From positions 1 to 18,723 of the forward strand of contig JAZSMZ010000123.1 in assembly GCA_045536155.1 (NCBI GenBank): 18,723 bases of DNA, read 5' to 3'. Numbering within the stretch: the stretch's first letter is position 1; every line of letters starts with the position of its first letter. The notes beneath the pieces are model-generated. The model was given only the letters and a program-made list of their open reading frames with translations, searched no databases and was not told the origin of the DNA. The DNA comes from JAZQNC01 sp045536155. Its GTDB lineage: Bacteria; Bacillota; Clostridia; Oscillospirales; CAG-272. A program made the translations under genes and the position numbers. This document shows positions 7,016 to 15,100 of this stretch, in pieces.

Positions 7016-7975
7016 TTGACAGATATGAAAAATGCCCGGATTCTTTTTATGGGTACGCCCGATTTTGCCGTTCCCACTCTCAATGCACTTGTTGATGGCG
7101 GATACAACGTTATCGGAGTTGTAACGCAGCCCGACAAGCCCTTCGGACGCGGATATACCTTGAAGGCGCCGCCCGTAAAGGAAGCGGCAGTTGAAAAAAA
7201 CATTCCCGTATATCAGCCCGAATCTCTCAAAAAAGTGTATTTTGAGCAGACATTAAACGAGCTTCGTCCCGATGCAATCGTTGTTGTTGCATACGGCAAG
7301 ATACTTTATCCCTACATCATACGCAATCCGAAATTCGGATGCATCAACGTGCACGGATCGATCTTGCCCGAATACCGCGGTGCCGCTCCCATGCAGAGAG
7401 CGATAATCGAGGGCAAAAAGGAAACCGGTGTCACCATCATGAAAATGGACAACGGTCTTGACACCGGTGATATGCTATATATCGCGCGCTGTCCCATTGA
7501 AGAAAACGACAATTTCGAAAACATACACGACCGTCTTGCATCTCTTGGTGCCGATGCCCTTATTCACACGCTTGATGCTCTCGCGCGCGGCGAAATTATT
7601 CCGCAAAAGCAGGATGATGCCCTCTCCACTTATGCCGAAAAAATCGAAAACGAAGATTGCTCGCTCGATTTTTCCAGATCGGCGCGCGAACTGCATAATC
7701 AGATCCGCGGTCTTTCCCCCTTCCCGCTCGCGCTCTGCCGTCATCGTGAAAAAAGGCTGAAGGTTATTTCGTCCATTGTTATCGACGACAAAAAGATTGG
7801 GGGCGAGGCAGGCACAGTCCTTTCCGTTTCAAACGGCAAAATCGAAATTTCCTGCGGCGAAGGAATACTTGCCATAACATCGCTGCAGCCCGAAGGCAAA
7901 AAACGTATGAGTGCCGCCGATTTCATCAACGGACGAGGAATTGCCGTCGGCGAAATTTTAAGTGAGTTCAAATGA
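7016..7975 (+). CDS. fmt: methionyl-tRNA formyltransferase (TTG start)
   Basis: A 319-residue enzyme transferring a formyl group from 10-formyl-tetrahydrofolate to initiator Met-tRNA. The N-terminal fold shows FMGTPDFAVP (11-20) and VVTQPDKPFGRG. The catalytic region has NVHGSILPEYRGAAP with Asn111 and His113, and GLDTGDM with Asp149, matching the Asn/His/Asp triad of E. coli Fmt. A smaller C-terminal tRNA-binding domain starts near 205. I chose TTG 7016 because the only purine-rich site (AAGGCAGGA, 6999-7007) is eight bases before it. The in-frame ATG 7025 would be 17 bases away and would remove only three residues, so it remains possible. The stop overlaps the rsmB start as ATGA. Confidence 0.95.
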   Translation: MTDMKNARILFMGTPDFAVPTLNALVDGGYNVIGVVTQPDKPFGRGYTLKAPPVKEAAVEKNIPVYQPESLKKVYFEQTLNELRPDAIVVVAYGKILYPYIIRNPKFGCINVHGSILPEYRGAAPMQRAIIEGKKETGVTIMKMDNGLDTGDMLYIARCPIEENDNFENIHDRLASLGADALIHTLDALARGEIIPQKQDDALSTYAEKIENEDCSLDFSRSARELHNQIRGLSPFPLALCRHREKRLKVISSIVIDDKKIGGEAGTVLSVSNGKIEISCGEGILAITSLQPEGKKRMSAADFINGRGIAVGEILSEFK

Positions 7976-9261
7976 GTGTAAACGTGCGCGAAGCGGCGCT
8001 CAATTCGATCATTCGTTGCGAAAAGGACGGAAGATATTCGAACATTGAGCTTGATGCCGCAATTAAAAAATACAATCTTGAGGGTGTGGACCGCTCATTT
8101 TTTACCGCTCTGGTCTACGGTGTTATCGAAAAGTCCATTACCCTTGACTACATTATATCAAAATACTCCAAATACGATCTTACCGAGCTTGACACCTTCG
8201 TTTTGAACATTCTGCGCCTTGGTGCATATCAGGCGCTCTATCTCGACAGAACACCTGATTTTGCCGTTGTAAACGAATCGGTCGAGATGGCAAAAAGACG
8301 GTGCAAGGAATCGGTTGGCGGCTTTGTCAACGCAGTTCTGCGCTCAATCATACGCAGCCGCGATAATCTGCCCATGCCCGACAAAAAAAATACCGTTAAA
8401 TACTATTCGGTTAAATATTCACTCCCCGAATGGATGGTCAAGCTATGGTGCGACTGTCTGGGGAGCAGCGAAGCGGAAAAGATCATGGAGGGTCTCAACC
8501 GCCGTCCGCATATCACTTTGCGCGTAAACACACTGAAAATTTCCCGCGATGAACTGATTGAAAAGTTTAAAAGCGAGGGGATTTCGGTGTCCGCTGTATC
8601 CGACTGTGACAGTGCTGTTGTACTTGAGGTCGACTGTCCTGTCGATGCGCTTCACATAGATGAGGGCCTCTGCTTTGTGCAGGATATCTCATCGCAGCTT
8701 TGCGTAAATGCGCTGAATCCCAAGCCCGGCTCAACCGTTATAGATACCTGTGCCTGCCCGGGCGGCAAAAGCTTCGGTGCGGCAATAAAAATGTCGAATT
8801 GCGGACGGGTCATCTCGCTTGATCTGCACAAAAACAAGCTCTCACTCATCGAAAAGGGTGCTGAGAAAATGAAAATTGACATAATCGAGACCCGCGAGCA
8901 GGATGGTACAAAGTTTGTCGAAGAATATGAAGACCTTGCCGATTATCTGCTCTGTGATGTTCCCTGCTCCGGTCTGGGAGTCATCGCGAAAAAGCCCGAC
9001 CTGAGACGAAAAAAAGCCGAAGATGTCGAGCGATTGCCTAAAACACAGTATGCGATATTGCAAAACTGTTCGCGTTATGTGAAGGCAAACGGTACATTAG
9101 TTTATTCAACCTGCACACTTAATCCCGCCGAAAACGAAGATGTAGCAGAACGGTTTGCGAATGAAAACTGCAATTTTATCATGACCGAAAGCAAAACGAT
9201 CTACCCCGCGTCCGACAGAGATGGATTTTACTATGCAGTTTTTAAAAAGCAAACGGTTTAA
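7972..9261 (+). CDS. rsmB: 16S rRNA (cytosine-967-C5)-methyltransferase RsmB
   Basis: A 429-residue SAM-dependent enzyme forming m5C in helix 31 of 16S rRNA. Residues 1 to about 135 are a NusB-like RNA-binding domain (EAALNSIIRCEKDGRYSN, VYGVIEKSITLDYII). The methyltransferase domain has the SAM motif DTCACPGGKS (258-267, commonly DxCAAPGGKT). It also has CDVPCSGLG with Cys332 in motif IV, and YSTCTLNPAEN with Cys381, the expected nucleophile in motif VI. The start overlaps the fmt stop (ATGA), placing it under coupled translation. In Bacillus the cluster continues with rlmN, prpC and prkC; here an ABC transporter gene comes next. Confidence 0.95.
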   Translation: MSVNVREAALNSIIRCEKDGRYSNIELDAAIKKYNLEGVDRSFFTALVYGVIEKSITLDYIISKYSKYDLTELDTFVLNILRLGAYQALYLDRTPDFAVVNESVEMAKRRCKESVGGFVNAVLRSIIRSRDNLPMPDKKNTVKYYSVKYSLPEWMVKLWCDCLGSSEAEKIMEGLNRRPHITLRVNTLKISRDELIEKFKSEGISVSAVSDCDSAVVLEVDCPVDALHIDEGLCFVQDISSQLCVNALNPKPGSTVIDTCACPGGKSFGAAIKMSNCGRVISLDLHKNKLSLIEKGAEKMKIDIIETREQDGTKFVEEYEDLADYLLCDVPCSGLGVIAKKPDLRRKKAEDVERLPKTQYAILQNCSRYVKANGTLVYSTCTLNPAENEDVAERFANENCNFIMTESKTIYPASDRDGFYYAVFKKQTV

Positions 9262-9281
9262 AAGAAAGGAAGCGCAAAAAT

Positions 9282-11288
9282 ATGGGACCTGGCGGATTTA
9301 TGGGACCTCCCCCGAACAAAAACAATGACAAGCTGAAAGATCAGCTTCCGAAGAGCATTAAAGAAGTTCCGAAATTTCTCGTAGATCTTATCGGTAAATT
9401 CTTCTACCGACTTTTCTACATAGTACTGCTCGTTTGGGAAACAAAGCCGTGGATACTTTTTTCAATGGTATTCATGTCAATATTCAACGGCGCCATGCCG
9501 GTAGTTCAGGCATACGTTTCGAAAAACCTTATAAACGGCCTTGCCGACGCCTACAGCGCGCATCAGCTCGGGCAGACCGTTATGTTTAACGGAATTCTGA
9601 CATCGCTGCATACCCTCTTCGGTCTCATGTTCTCCAACAGCTTGGTGCAGAGCATCTACCACATGCTCAGTTTCACCGCGCGCGAGTTGGTGACAAATCA
9701 TGTTAATATGAAAATAATGAACAAGGCCAAAGAGATCGACCTTGCTTCCTTTGACAACCCCGGATTCTACGAGAAACTGGAAAATGCATCACGCGAGGCG
9801 GGTCACCGTCCGATACAGATCATGGATGCCACCTTCCGCATCGTAAGTACCGGCATTTCGATGATCTCCTTTATCACCATACTCTGGGCAATCTCCCCCG
9901 CCGCTCCCTTCCTTGTCATCGCAATGGCCATCCCGTCGGCGATAATCAACTACGTCTACCGCCGCAAGAACTTCTTCTATATGCGATTCCGCTCCAAGGA
10001 GCGCCGTCAGATGAGCTACTACAACGGCCTTATGACCAACAAGGATATGGTCAAGGAGATACGAATCTTCGGTCTGTCCAACACCTTTATCACACGATAC
10101 AAGGAAATATTCCTCAAATATTTCAGGGGTCTGCGCAGATTGTTTATCAATGAAAGCGTCTGGAATATAACCATCTCCCTTCTCAACACTGTCTTAAACT
10201 GCCTACTTTATTTATATATAGCCAAGATGGTCTTCGACGGCGCTATTCAGGTCGGTGACTACACCTATTACACAGGTGCTCTCGGCTCGATCTCCGCAGG
10301 TATTACCACCCTTATCGGTACAACCGCGACAATTTATGAAGGCACGCTCTTTATTGACAACATGATTGTTTTCATGAATGAAAAGCGAACCGTTGTTCCT
10401 GCCCTCGACCGTCCTCTCGAACCCAAACGCCATACCGGACACACCATCGTTTTCGAAAACGTATCATTCCGCTATCCCGGTACAGAACGCGATGTCATAA
10501 AAAATGTTAACCTGACCTTAAAGCCGGGCGAAACGGTTGTTCTCGTCGGTCTTAACGGTGCCGGAAAGACAACGCTTATAAAGCTGCTCACCCGTCTTTA
10601 CGATCCCAGTGAGGGACGAATACTGCTCGACGGCGAGGATATCAGAAATTACGACGTCGAAAAGCTTTACAAGCTCTACGGAATCATCTTCCAGGATTTC
10701 GGAAAGTACGCTGAATCGGTTAAGGAAAATATCAAATTCGGTCAGATCGAAAAGAACGGATCGGACGACGATATCTACAATGCCGCCGTTCAGAGCGATG
10801 CCGACGACTTTATCAATGCCCTGCCCGACAAATTCAACACGCCTCTCATGCGTATATTTGAGGATAACGGCATTGAGCTTTCCATCGGTCAATGGCAAAA
10901 GCTTTCCATCGCCCGTGCTTTTTACAGCGATTCGGATATTCTTATCCTTGACGAGCCAACGGCATCGCTTGACGCCATCGCCGAACAGGAGATATACAAT
11001 CAGTTCGACTCGCTTCGCCGCGACAAGCTGACTATATTCGTTTCCCACCGTCTTTCCAGCGCTACCGTTGCATCGAAGATAGTGGTGCTCCTCAACGGCG
11101 AGATCGTTGAAGAGGGTAATCACACCGAGCTTATGCGTCTCGGCGGTCATTATTACAACCTCTTCTCCACTCAGGCAAGCAGATATATAACAATAAATGA
11201 ACAGGACAAACAGGAGATAAACCTGGGAAATTCCCCGCCTCCGCCAGGGCATTTTCCGAATCGTCCAATGTCCAAAAGACCCGAATAA
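9282..11288 (+). CDS. ABC exporter half-transporter (permease fused to ATPase)
   Basis: A 668-residue protein with membrane domain and nucleotide-binding domain in one chain, so it must work as a homodimer or with another half. Membrane spans lie at about 55-80, 95-120, 175-200, 205-230 and 280-345. The ATPase has Walker A GLNGAGKTT (423-431), Q-loop Gln471 in IFQDFGKY, signature LSIGQ (533-537, where LSGGQ is usual), Walker B ILILDEPTASLD with Asp557 and Glu558, and H-loop His589. Both ends are proline/glycine-rich: MGPGGFMGPPPNKNND and SPPPPGHFPNRP. GAAAGGAAG at 9264-9272 is the ribosome binding site. The gene starts 20 bases after rsmB with no promoter seen between, so it is probably the last operon gene. 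Its substrate cannot be told; lipid, peptide or drug export are all possible. Confidence 0.92.
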   Translation: MGPGGFMGPPPNKNNDKLKDQLPKSIKEVPKFLVDLIGKFFYRLFYIVLLVWETKPWILFSMVFMSIFNGAMPVVQAYVSKNLINGLADAYSAHQLGQTVMFNGILTSLHTLFGLMFSNSLVQSIYHMLSFTARELVTNHVNMKIMNKAKEIDLASFDNPGFYEKLENASREAGHRPIQIMDATFRIVSTGISMISFITILWAISPAAPFLVIAMAIPSAIINYVYRRKNFFYMRFRSKERRQMSYYNGLMTNKDMVKEIRIFGLSNTFITRYKEIFLKYFRGLRRLFINESVWNITISLLNTVLNCLLYLYIAKMVFDGAIQVGDYTYYTGALGSISAGITTLIGTTATIYEGTLFIDNMIVFMNEKRTVVPALDRPLEPKRHTGHTIVFENVSFRYPGTERDVIKNVNLTLKPGETVVLVGLNGAGKTTLIKLLTRLYDPSEGRILLDGEDIRNYDVEKLYKLYGIIFQDFGKYAESVKENIKFGQIEKNGSDDDIYNAAVQSDADDFINALPDKFNTPLMRIFEDNGIELSIGQWQKLSIARAFYSDSDILILDEPTASLDAIAEQEIYNQFDSLRRDKLTIFVSHRLSSATVASKIVVLLNGEIVEEGNHTELMRLGGHYYNLFSTQASRYITINEQDKQEINLGNSPPPPGHFPNRPMSKRPE

Positions 11289-11337
11289 ATAACAAAAGGC
11301 ACGCTTGAATGATCAAACGTGCCTTTTGTTATTTATT
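11284..11337. terminator. bidirectional intrinsic terminator between ABC gene and rpsT
   Basis: A perfect 20-bp inverted repeat has arms at 11284-11303 and 11318-11337 around a 14-base loop. TTGA and TCAA inside the loop (11305-11308, 11313-11316) can extend it by four more pairs. The inner arm is GC-rich (AAAGGCACG/CGTGCCTTT) and the outer arm is T-rich on either strand. It can therefore end transcription of the + operon and back up the rpsT terminator on the - strand. The stop codon of the ABC gene (11286-11288) lies inside the left arm. Confidence 0.9.
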
Positions 11338-11374
11338 CTTTCCGCTGCACAGCACATTATGAGAAACATTATTA

Positions 11375-11415
11375 CAAAGCAAAATATGGTATATCCCCGA
11401 AAGGATATACCATAT
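11375..11415 (-). terminator. intrinsic terminator of rpsT
   Basis: A perfect 13-bp hairpin (arms 11384-11396 and 11403-11415) encloses a six-base loop that reads TTTCGG on the - strand. In the - direction the stem is followed by TTTGCTTTG, a broken U-run. It lies 33 bases beyond the rpsT stop codon. The stem is AT-rich (GGTATATCC core), so it may be moderate in strength; the second terminator at 11284-11337 lies behind it. Confidence 0.8.
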
Positions 11416-11448
11416 CAATGCAAAACTGTATTACAGCTTAAAGTTCAA

Positions 11449-11709
11449 TTACATAGCGTTGAGCTTGTTGGTGAACTGGCTCTTGTGTCTGGCAGCTTTA
11501 TTCTTGTGAATGATGCCGTGAGCAACAGCCTGGTCAATCTTCTTGACAGCTGCTTTGTATGTTTCGGTAGCTGCGGTCTTGTCACCGGACGCGATAGCAG
11601 CCTCATACTTCTTTATAGCAGTTTTGAGAGAGCTCTTGAACATCTTGTTCTGGAGAGCTTTTGCTTCGGAAACGAGTACACGTTTTTTGGCAGATTTAAT
11701 GTTAGGCAA
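11449..11709 (-). CDS. rpsT: 30S ribosomal protein bS20 (TTG start)
   Basis: An 86-residue, strongly basic, all-helical protein that binds 16S rRNA early in 30S assembly. The N-terminus PNIKSAKKRVLVSEAKALQN and the C-terminal block AHGIIHKNKAARHKSQFTNKL are characteristic of S20. The start codon is TTG (11709-11707), fixed by conservation of MPNIKSAKKR and by AAAAGGAGGTG eight bases upstream; there is no suitable ATG. It is a single-gene unit on the - strand, convergent with the ABC gene and divergent from rpoB, with its own promoter and terminator. In E. coli rpsT also starts with UUG, and S20 represses its own translation; the same could apply here but is not shown. Confidence 0.97.
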   Translation of the reverse strand: MPNIKSAKKRVLVSEAKALQNKMFKSSLKTAIKKYEAAIASGDKTAATETYKAAVKKIDQAVAHGIIHKNKAARHKSQFTNKLNAM

Positions 11710-11716
11710 ATCTGTA

Positions 11717-11727
11717 CACCTCCTTTT
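11717..11727 (-). promoter_or_regulatory. strong ribosome binding site of rpsT
   Basis: On the - strand this reads AAAAGGAGGTG, a near-complete match to the anti-Shine-Dalgarno sequence, ending about eight bases before the TTG codon. It is the strongest such site in the window and compensates for the weak start codon. Confidence 0.85.
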
Positions 11728-11763
11728 ACGATGATGAGAGAAATTATACTACAACAGTTATTA

Positions 11764-11792
11764 ATCATACCATGTTTTTTCGAATAATTCAA
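11764..11792 (-). promoter_or_regulatory. extended -10 promoter of rpsT
   Basis: Read on the - strand, TTGAAT (11792-11787) and TATGAT (11769-11764) are separated by 17 bases, with TGG directly before the -10 box (11772-11770). The predicted start near 11757 gives a leader of about 48 bases. A TATAAT at 11748-11743 on the same strand has no acceptable -35 box at 16-18 bases and is less likely, though it could contribute. Confidence 0.7.
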
Positions 11793-11857
11793 GGTTATTA
11801 ACGAAAAATTAAAATATTAAATTTTTGTAAATTATTTTTCATGTATCAAATAATTGC
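11793..11857. promoter_or_regulatory. AT-rich spacer shared by divergent rpsT and rpoB promoters
   Basis: These 65 bases between the two -35 boxes contain only about 10 G or C (roughly 85% AT) with several A and T tracts, in a window near 50% GC. Such tracts upstream of a -35 box act as UP elements for the polymerase alpha C-terminal domain in well-studied promoters. Here they could serve both directions. No open reading frame of note lies within it. Confidence 0.55.
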
Positions 11858-11886
11858 TTGACTATTTTTAAATATTATGTTACAAT
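11858..11886 (+). promoter_or_regulatory. extended -10 promoter of the rpoBC operon
   Basis: TTGACT (11858-11863) and TACAAT (11881-11886) are 17 bases apart, with TGT (11878-11880) just before the -10 box. Each hexamer is one base from consensus. Transcription should begin near 11893. No other well-spaced promoter was found between here and rpoB. Confidence 0.8.
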
Positions 11887-11892
11887 TAGATT

Positions 11893-12134
11893 AATTCGAC
11901 TAAAATTTAATAAATAATACTCGGAATATCCGTGTTTTTTCGGCGAATGTTCCTGTTTCAGGTGATATTCGGGAGTGAACAAGCTATTTTCGATTGACGG
12001 AGTTTATAATTCAACTGTAACCAGCATGTTGTAGGGATACCGTTTTTTCGCAAAATTTCAGGTTCAGGCCCGAATTTTTCTGCTGTTATGGGGTAATTTT
12101 TGCCATTTATTCAAAGAATGGAGTGATTGTCAAG
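11893..12134 (+). promoter_or_regulatory. long rpoB 5' leader with repeated motif and possible hairpins
   Basis: About 242 untranslated bases lie between the predicted start of transcription and the rpoB ATG. A stem can form between 11919-11930 and 11964-11976 (ACTC and AATATC pairing with GATATT and GAGT across a small internal loop), holding a CCTG-TTT-CAGG hairpin at 11952-11962. The ordered motifs GGAATATCCG, TTTTTTCG and TTTCAGGT at 11923-11963 recur as GGGATACCG, TTTTTTCG and TTTCAGGT at 12034-12063. CCATT (12103-12107) can pair with AATGG (12117-12121), which overlaps the ribosome binding site. I do not recognise a known riboswitch or ribosomal-protein leader. No strong intrinsic terminator is present, so any control would more likely act on translation or pausing. 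Confidence 0.5.
12117..12125 (+). promoter_or_regulatory. ribosome binding site that sets the rpoB start
   Basis: AATGGAGTG lies nine bases before ATG 12135. An in-frame GTG at 12123 overlaps this site and would have none of its own. The ATG start also gives the N-terminus expected for clostridial RpoB (short basic lead, then GKRTRMSF). Confidence 0.7.
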
Positions 12135-15100
12135 ATGGCAATGCCTAAGCCACACAAGGTCGGCAAACGCACAAGAATGAGCTTTTCGAAGATCGACGAA
12201 GCTCTCGACATGCCGAACCTCATTGAGGTTCAGAAAAAATCCTACCAATGGTTCCTTGACGAAGGACTTATGGAGGTGCTTCGCGACGTTTCGCCTATCA
12301 CCGACTACTCGGGCAACCTTTACATCGAGTTCGTTCGCTATTCCATCGACCCCACCCCCAAGTATCCGGTTGAGGAATGCAAGGAGCGCGACGTAAACTA
12401 TGCCGCACCCCTTCGCGTAACCGTTCGTCTGTTCAACAAGCAGACAAGCGAAGTTATCGACCGCGAGATCTTCATGGGCGATTTCCCGCTTATGACCGAC
12501 AACGGCACCTTCGTTATCAACGGTGCGGAGCGCGTTATCGTTTCTCAGATCACACGTTCCCCCGGTATATACTACGAATCTGATATGGACAAGACCGGCA
12601 AGAAGCTCTACCGCTCTACCGTTATTCCCTATCGCGGAGCATGGCTCGAAAGCGAAACAGACTCGTCCGACGTGTTCTGGATCCGTATCGACAAGAACCG
12701 CAAGATTCCGGTAACCATCTTCATCCGCGCACTCGGCGTTGAAACCGATGCCGAGATCAAAGCCCTTTTCGGCAACGACCCCAAGATCCTTGCCACCATC
12801 GAAAAGGACACCATGCCCATGGAGGCCGACAAGAACGGCACATCGGCAGGCGATGAAGCTCTCAAAGAGATCTACAAGAAGCTCCGTCCCGGCGAGCCCC
12901 CGCTCGTTGAGTCCGCTCAGCTTCTCATCAACAACCTCTTCTTCGATCCCAAGAGATACGACCTTGCTCCCGTAGGACGCTACAAATTCGACAAGAAGCT
13001 CGCTATCTCCAAGCGCATCGTCGGCAAGACTCTTGCCCGCGACGTAGTTTCGCCCATCACCGGCGAATTCCTCTACGAAGCAGGAACAGTTCTTGACCTC
13101 GAGGCAGCAAACAACATCGAATTCAACGGTGTAAATGAAGTATACCTCACCGGCGAAGAGGCAGATCAGGAGATCAAGGTATTCTCCAACGGTACCGTTT
13201 ACCCCAAGGCAGTCCTTGGCTACGACCTTGCCGAAGCAGGTATTAAAGAAAAATGTAAGTACAGCGTTCTTTGCGAGATCATCGACGGCATTGACGCCGA
13301 AGAGGAGCTTGACGAAGAGAGCCGCCGCGAGCGCATCATTGCCGAGTGTAAGCTTCGCATCGGCGAGCTTGTTCCCAAGCATATTACTAAGGATGATATT
13401 TTCTCGTCCATCAACTATCTGCTTACTCTCATCCACGATATCGGCAGCATCGACGATATCGACCATCTCGGAAACCGCCGTCTGCGCTGCGTTGGCGAGC
13501 TTTTGCAGAACCAGCTCCGCATCGGTTTCTCCCGTATGGACAAGATCATCAAGGAGCGCATGACCATTCAGGACAGCGAGTCCCTCACTCCCGAGGCGCT
13601 CATCAATATCCGTCCTATCGTCACCGCTATCCGTGAGTTTTTCGGCTCATCTCCTCTGTCCCAGTTCATGGACCAGAACAACCCCCTTGCCGAGCTCACT
13701 CACAAGCGCCGTGTTTCGGCTCTCGGTCCCGGCGGTCTCTCGCGTGACCGTGCAGGCTTTGACGTTCGTGACGTTCACTACACTCACTACGGCCGTCTCT
13801 GCCCTATCGAGACTCCCGAAGGTCCTAACATCGGTCTTATCTCCTATCTCGCAACCTACGCCCGCATCAACGACTACGGCTTTATCGAAGCACCCTACCG
13901 CCGTGTTGACAAAGAAAAGGGCATCGTTACAAACGAAATCGAATATATGACAGCCGACGTTGAGGATAACTACTACGTTGCACAGGCTAACGAGCCTCTC
14001 GACGAAGAAGGACACTTCATCAACACAAGAATTTCCGGCCGTCACCAGGATCAGATCGCGGCATTCGACGCTTCCAAGGCAGACTACATGGACGTATCGC
14101 CCAAGATGGTTGTGTCTGTTGCAACCGCTATGATCCCCTTCCTTGAAAACGACGACAACTCGCGTGCGCTCATGGGTTCGAACATGCAGAAGCAGGCAGT
14201 TCCGTTGCTTATCTCCGAAGCTCCTATCGTTGCTACCGGTATGGAATACAAGGCAGCCGTCGACTCGGGTGTTGTTGTATGTGCCAAGGAGGCAGGTACC
14301 GTCGAGCGTGTAACTGCCGACGATATCACCATCCGCACCGACAGCGGCAAGAAGGATGTTTACCATCTTATTAAATTCAAGCGCTCCAACCAGGGAACCT
14401 GCATCAACCAGCGTCCTATCGTTTCGGCAGACGACAGAGTTGAAGCAAACGAGGTTATCGCCGACGGTCCCGCAACCGATATGGGCGAGATCGCTATCGG
14501 TAAGAATGCTCTCATCGGATTCATGTCCTGGGAGGGCTACAACTACGAGGACGCCGTACTTCTTAACGAGCGTCTCGTACGTGACGATGTTTATACTTCC
14601 CTCCATATTGAAGAATATTCGCACGAAGCACGCGACACCAAGCTCGGTCCGGAAGAGATCACCCGCGAAATCCCCAACCAGGGCGAGGACGCACTCGTAA
14701 ATCTGACCGCAGAAGGTATTATCCGCAAGGGTACCGAAGTCCGTGCAGGCGACATTCTCGTAGGTAAAGTTACACCCAAGGGTGAAACCGAGCTTACCGC
14801 AGAAGAAAGACTGCTTCGCGCAATCTTCGGCGAAAAATCACGCGATGTCCGCGACACATCCCTCAAGCTGCCTCACGGCGAATCAGGTATTGTTGTTGAC
14901 GTTAAGGTATTCTCACGCGAGAATGGCGATGAGCTTCCTCCCGGAGTTAACAAGGTTGTCCGCGTTTACATCGCACAGAAGAGAAAGATCTCTGTAGGCG
15001 ACAAGATGGCGGGCCGTCACGGTAACAAGGGTGTTGTATCACGCATCCTTCCTCCCGAAGACATGCCCTATCTGCCTGACGGTACTCCTCTTGATATCGT

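Noticed and set aside
11994..12010. TTGACG and TATAAT in the rpoB leader as a second promoter
   Set aside because: The boxes are only five bases apart, and neither has a partner at 16-18 bases.
12056..12080. Intrinsic attenuator before rpoB (GGTTC/GAATT stem followed by T residues)
   Set aside because: The stem has only three Watson-Crick pairs plus wobbles and the T-run is short, so it is too weak to call.
12123..12134. GTG start for rpoB giving four extra residues
   Set aside because: It overlaps the binding site and gives an N-terminus unlike other clostridial RpoB proteins.
12111..13466. Long open frame on the - strand opposite rpoB (over 450 codons)
   Set aside because: It is antisense to conserved rpoB codons, has no recognisable domain or ribosome binding site, and follows from codon bias that removes stops from the opposite strand. 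Similar frames at 13647-14624, 16361-17302 and 17366-18676 are rejected for the same reason.
13659..13736. Rifampicin resistance substitution in RpoB
   Set aside because: The cluster has the residues of sensitive Firmicutes enzymes; the Ala at the E. coli S522 position is normal for this group as I know it.
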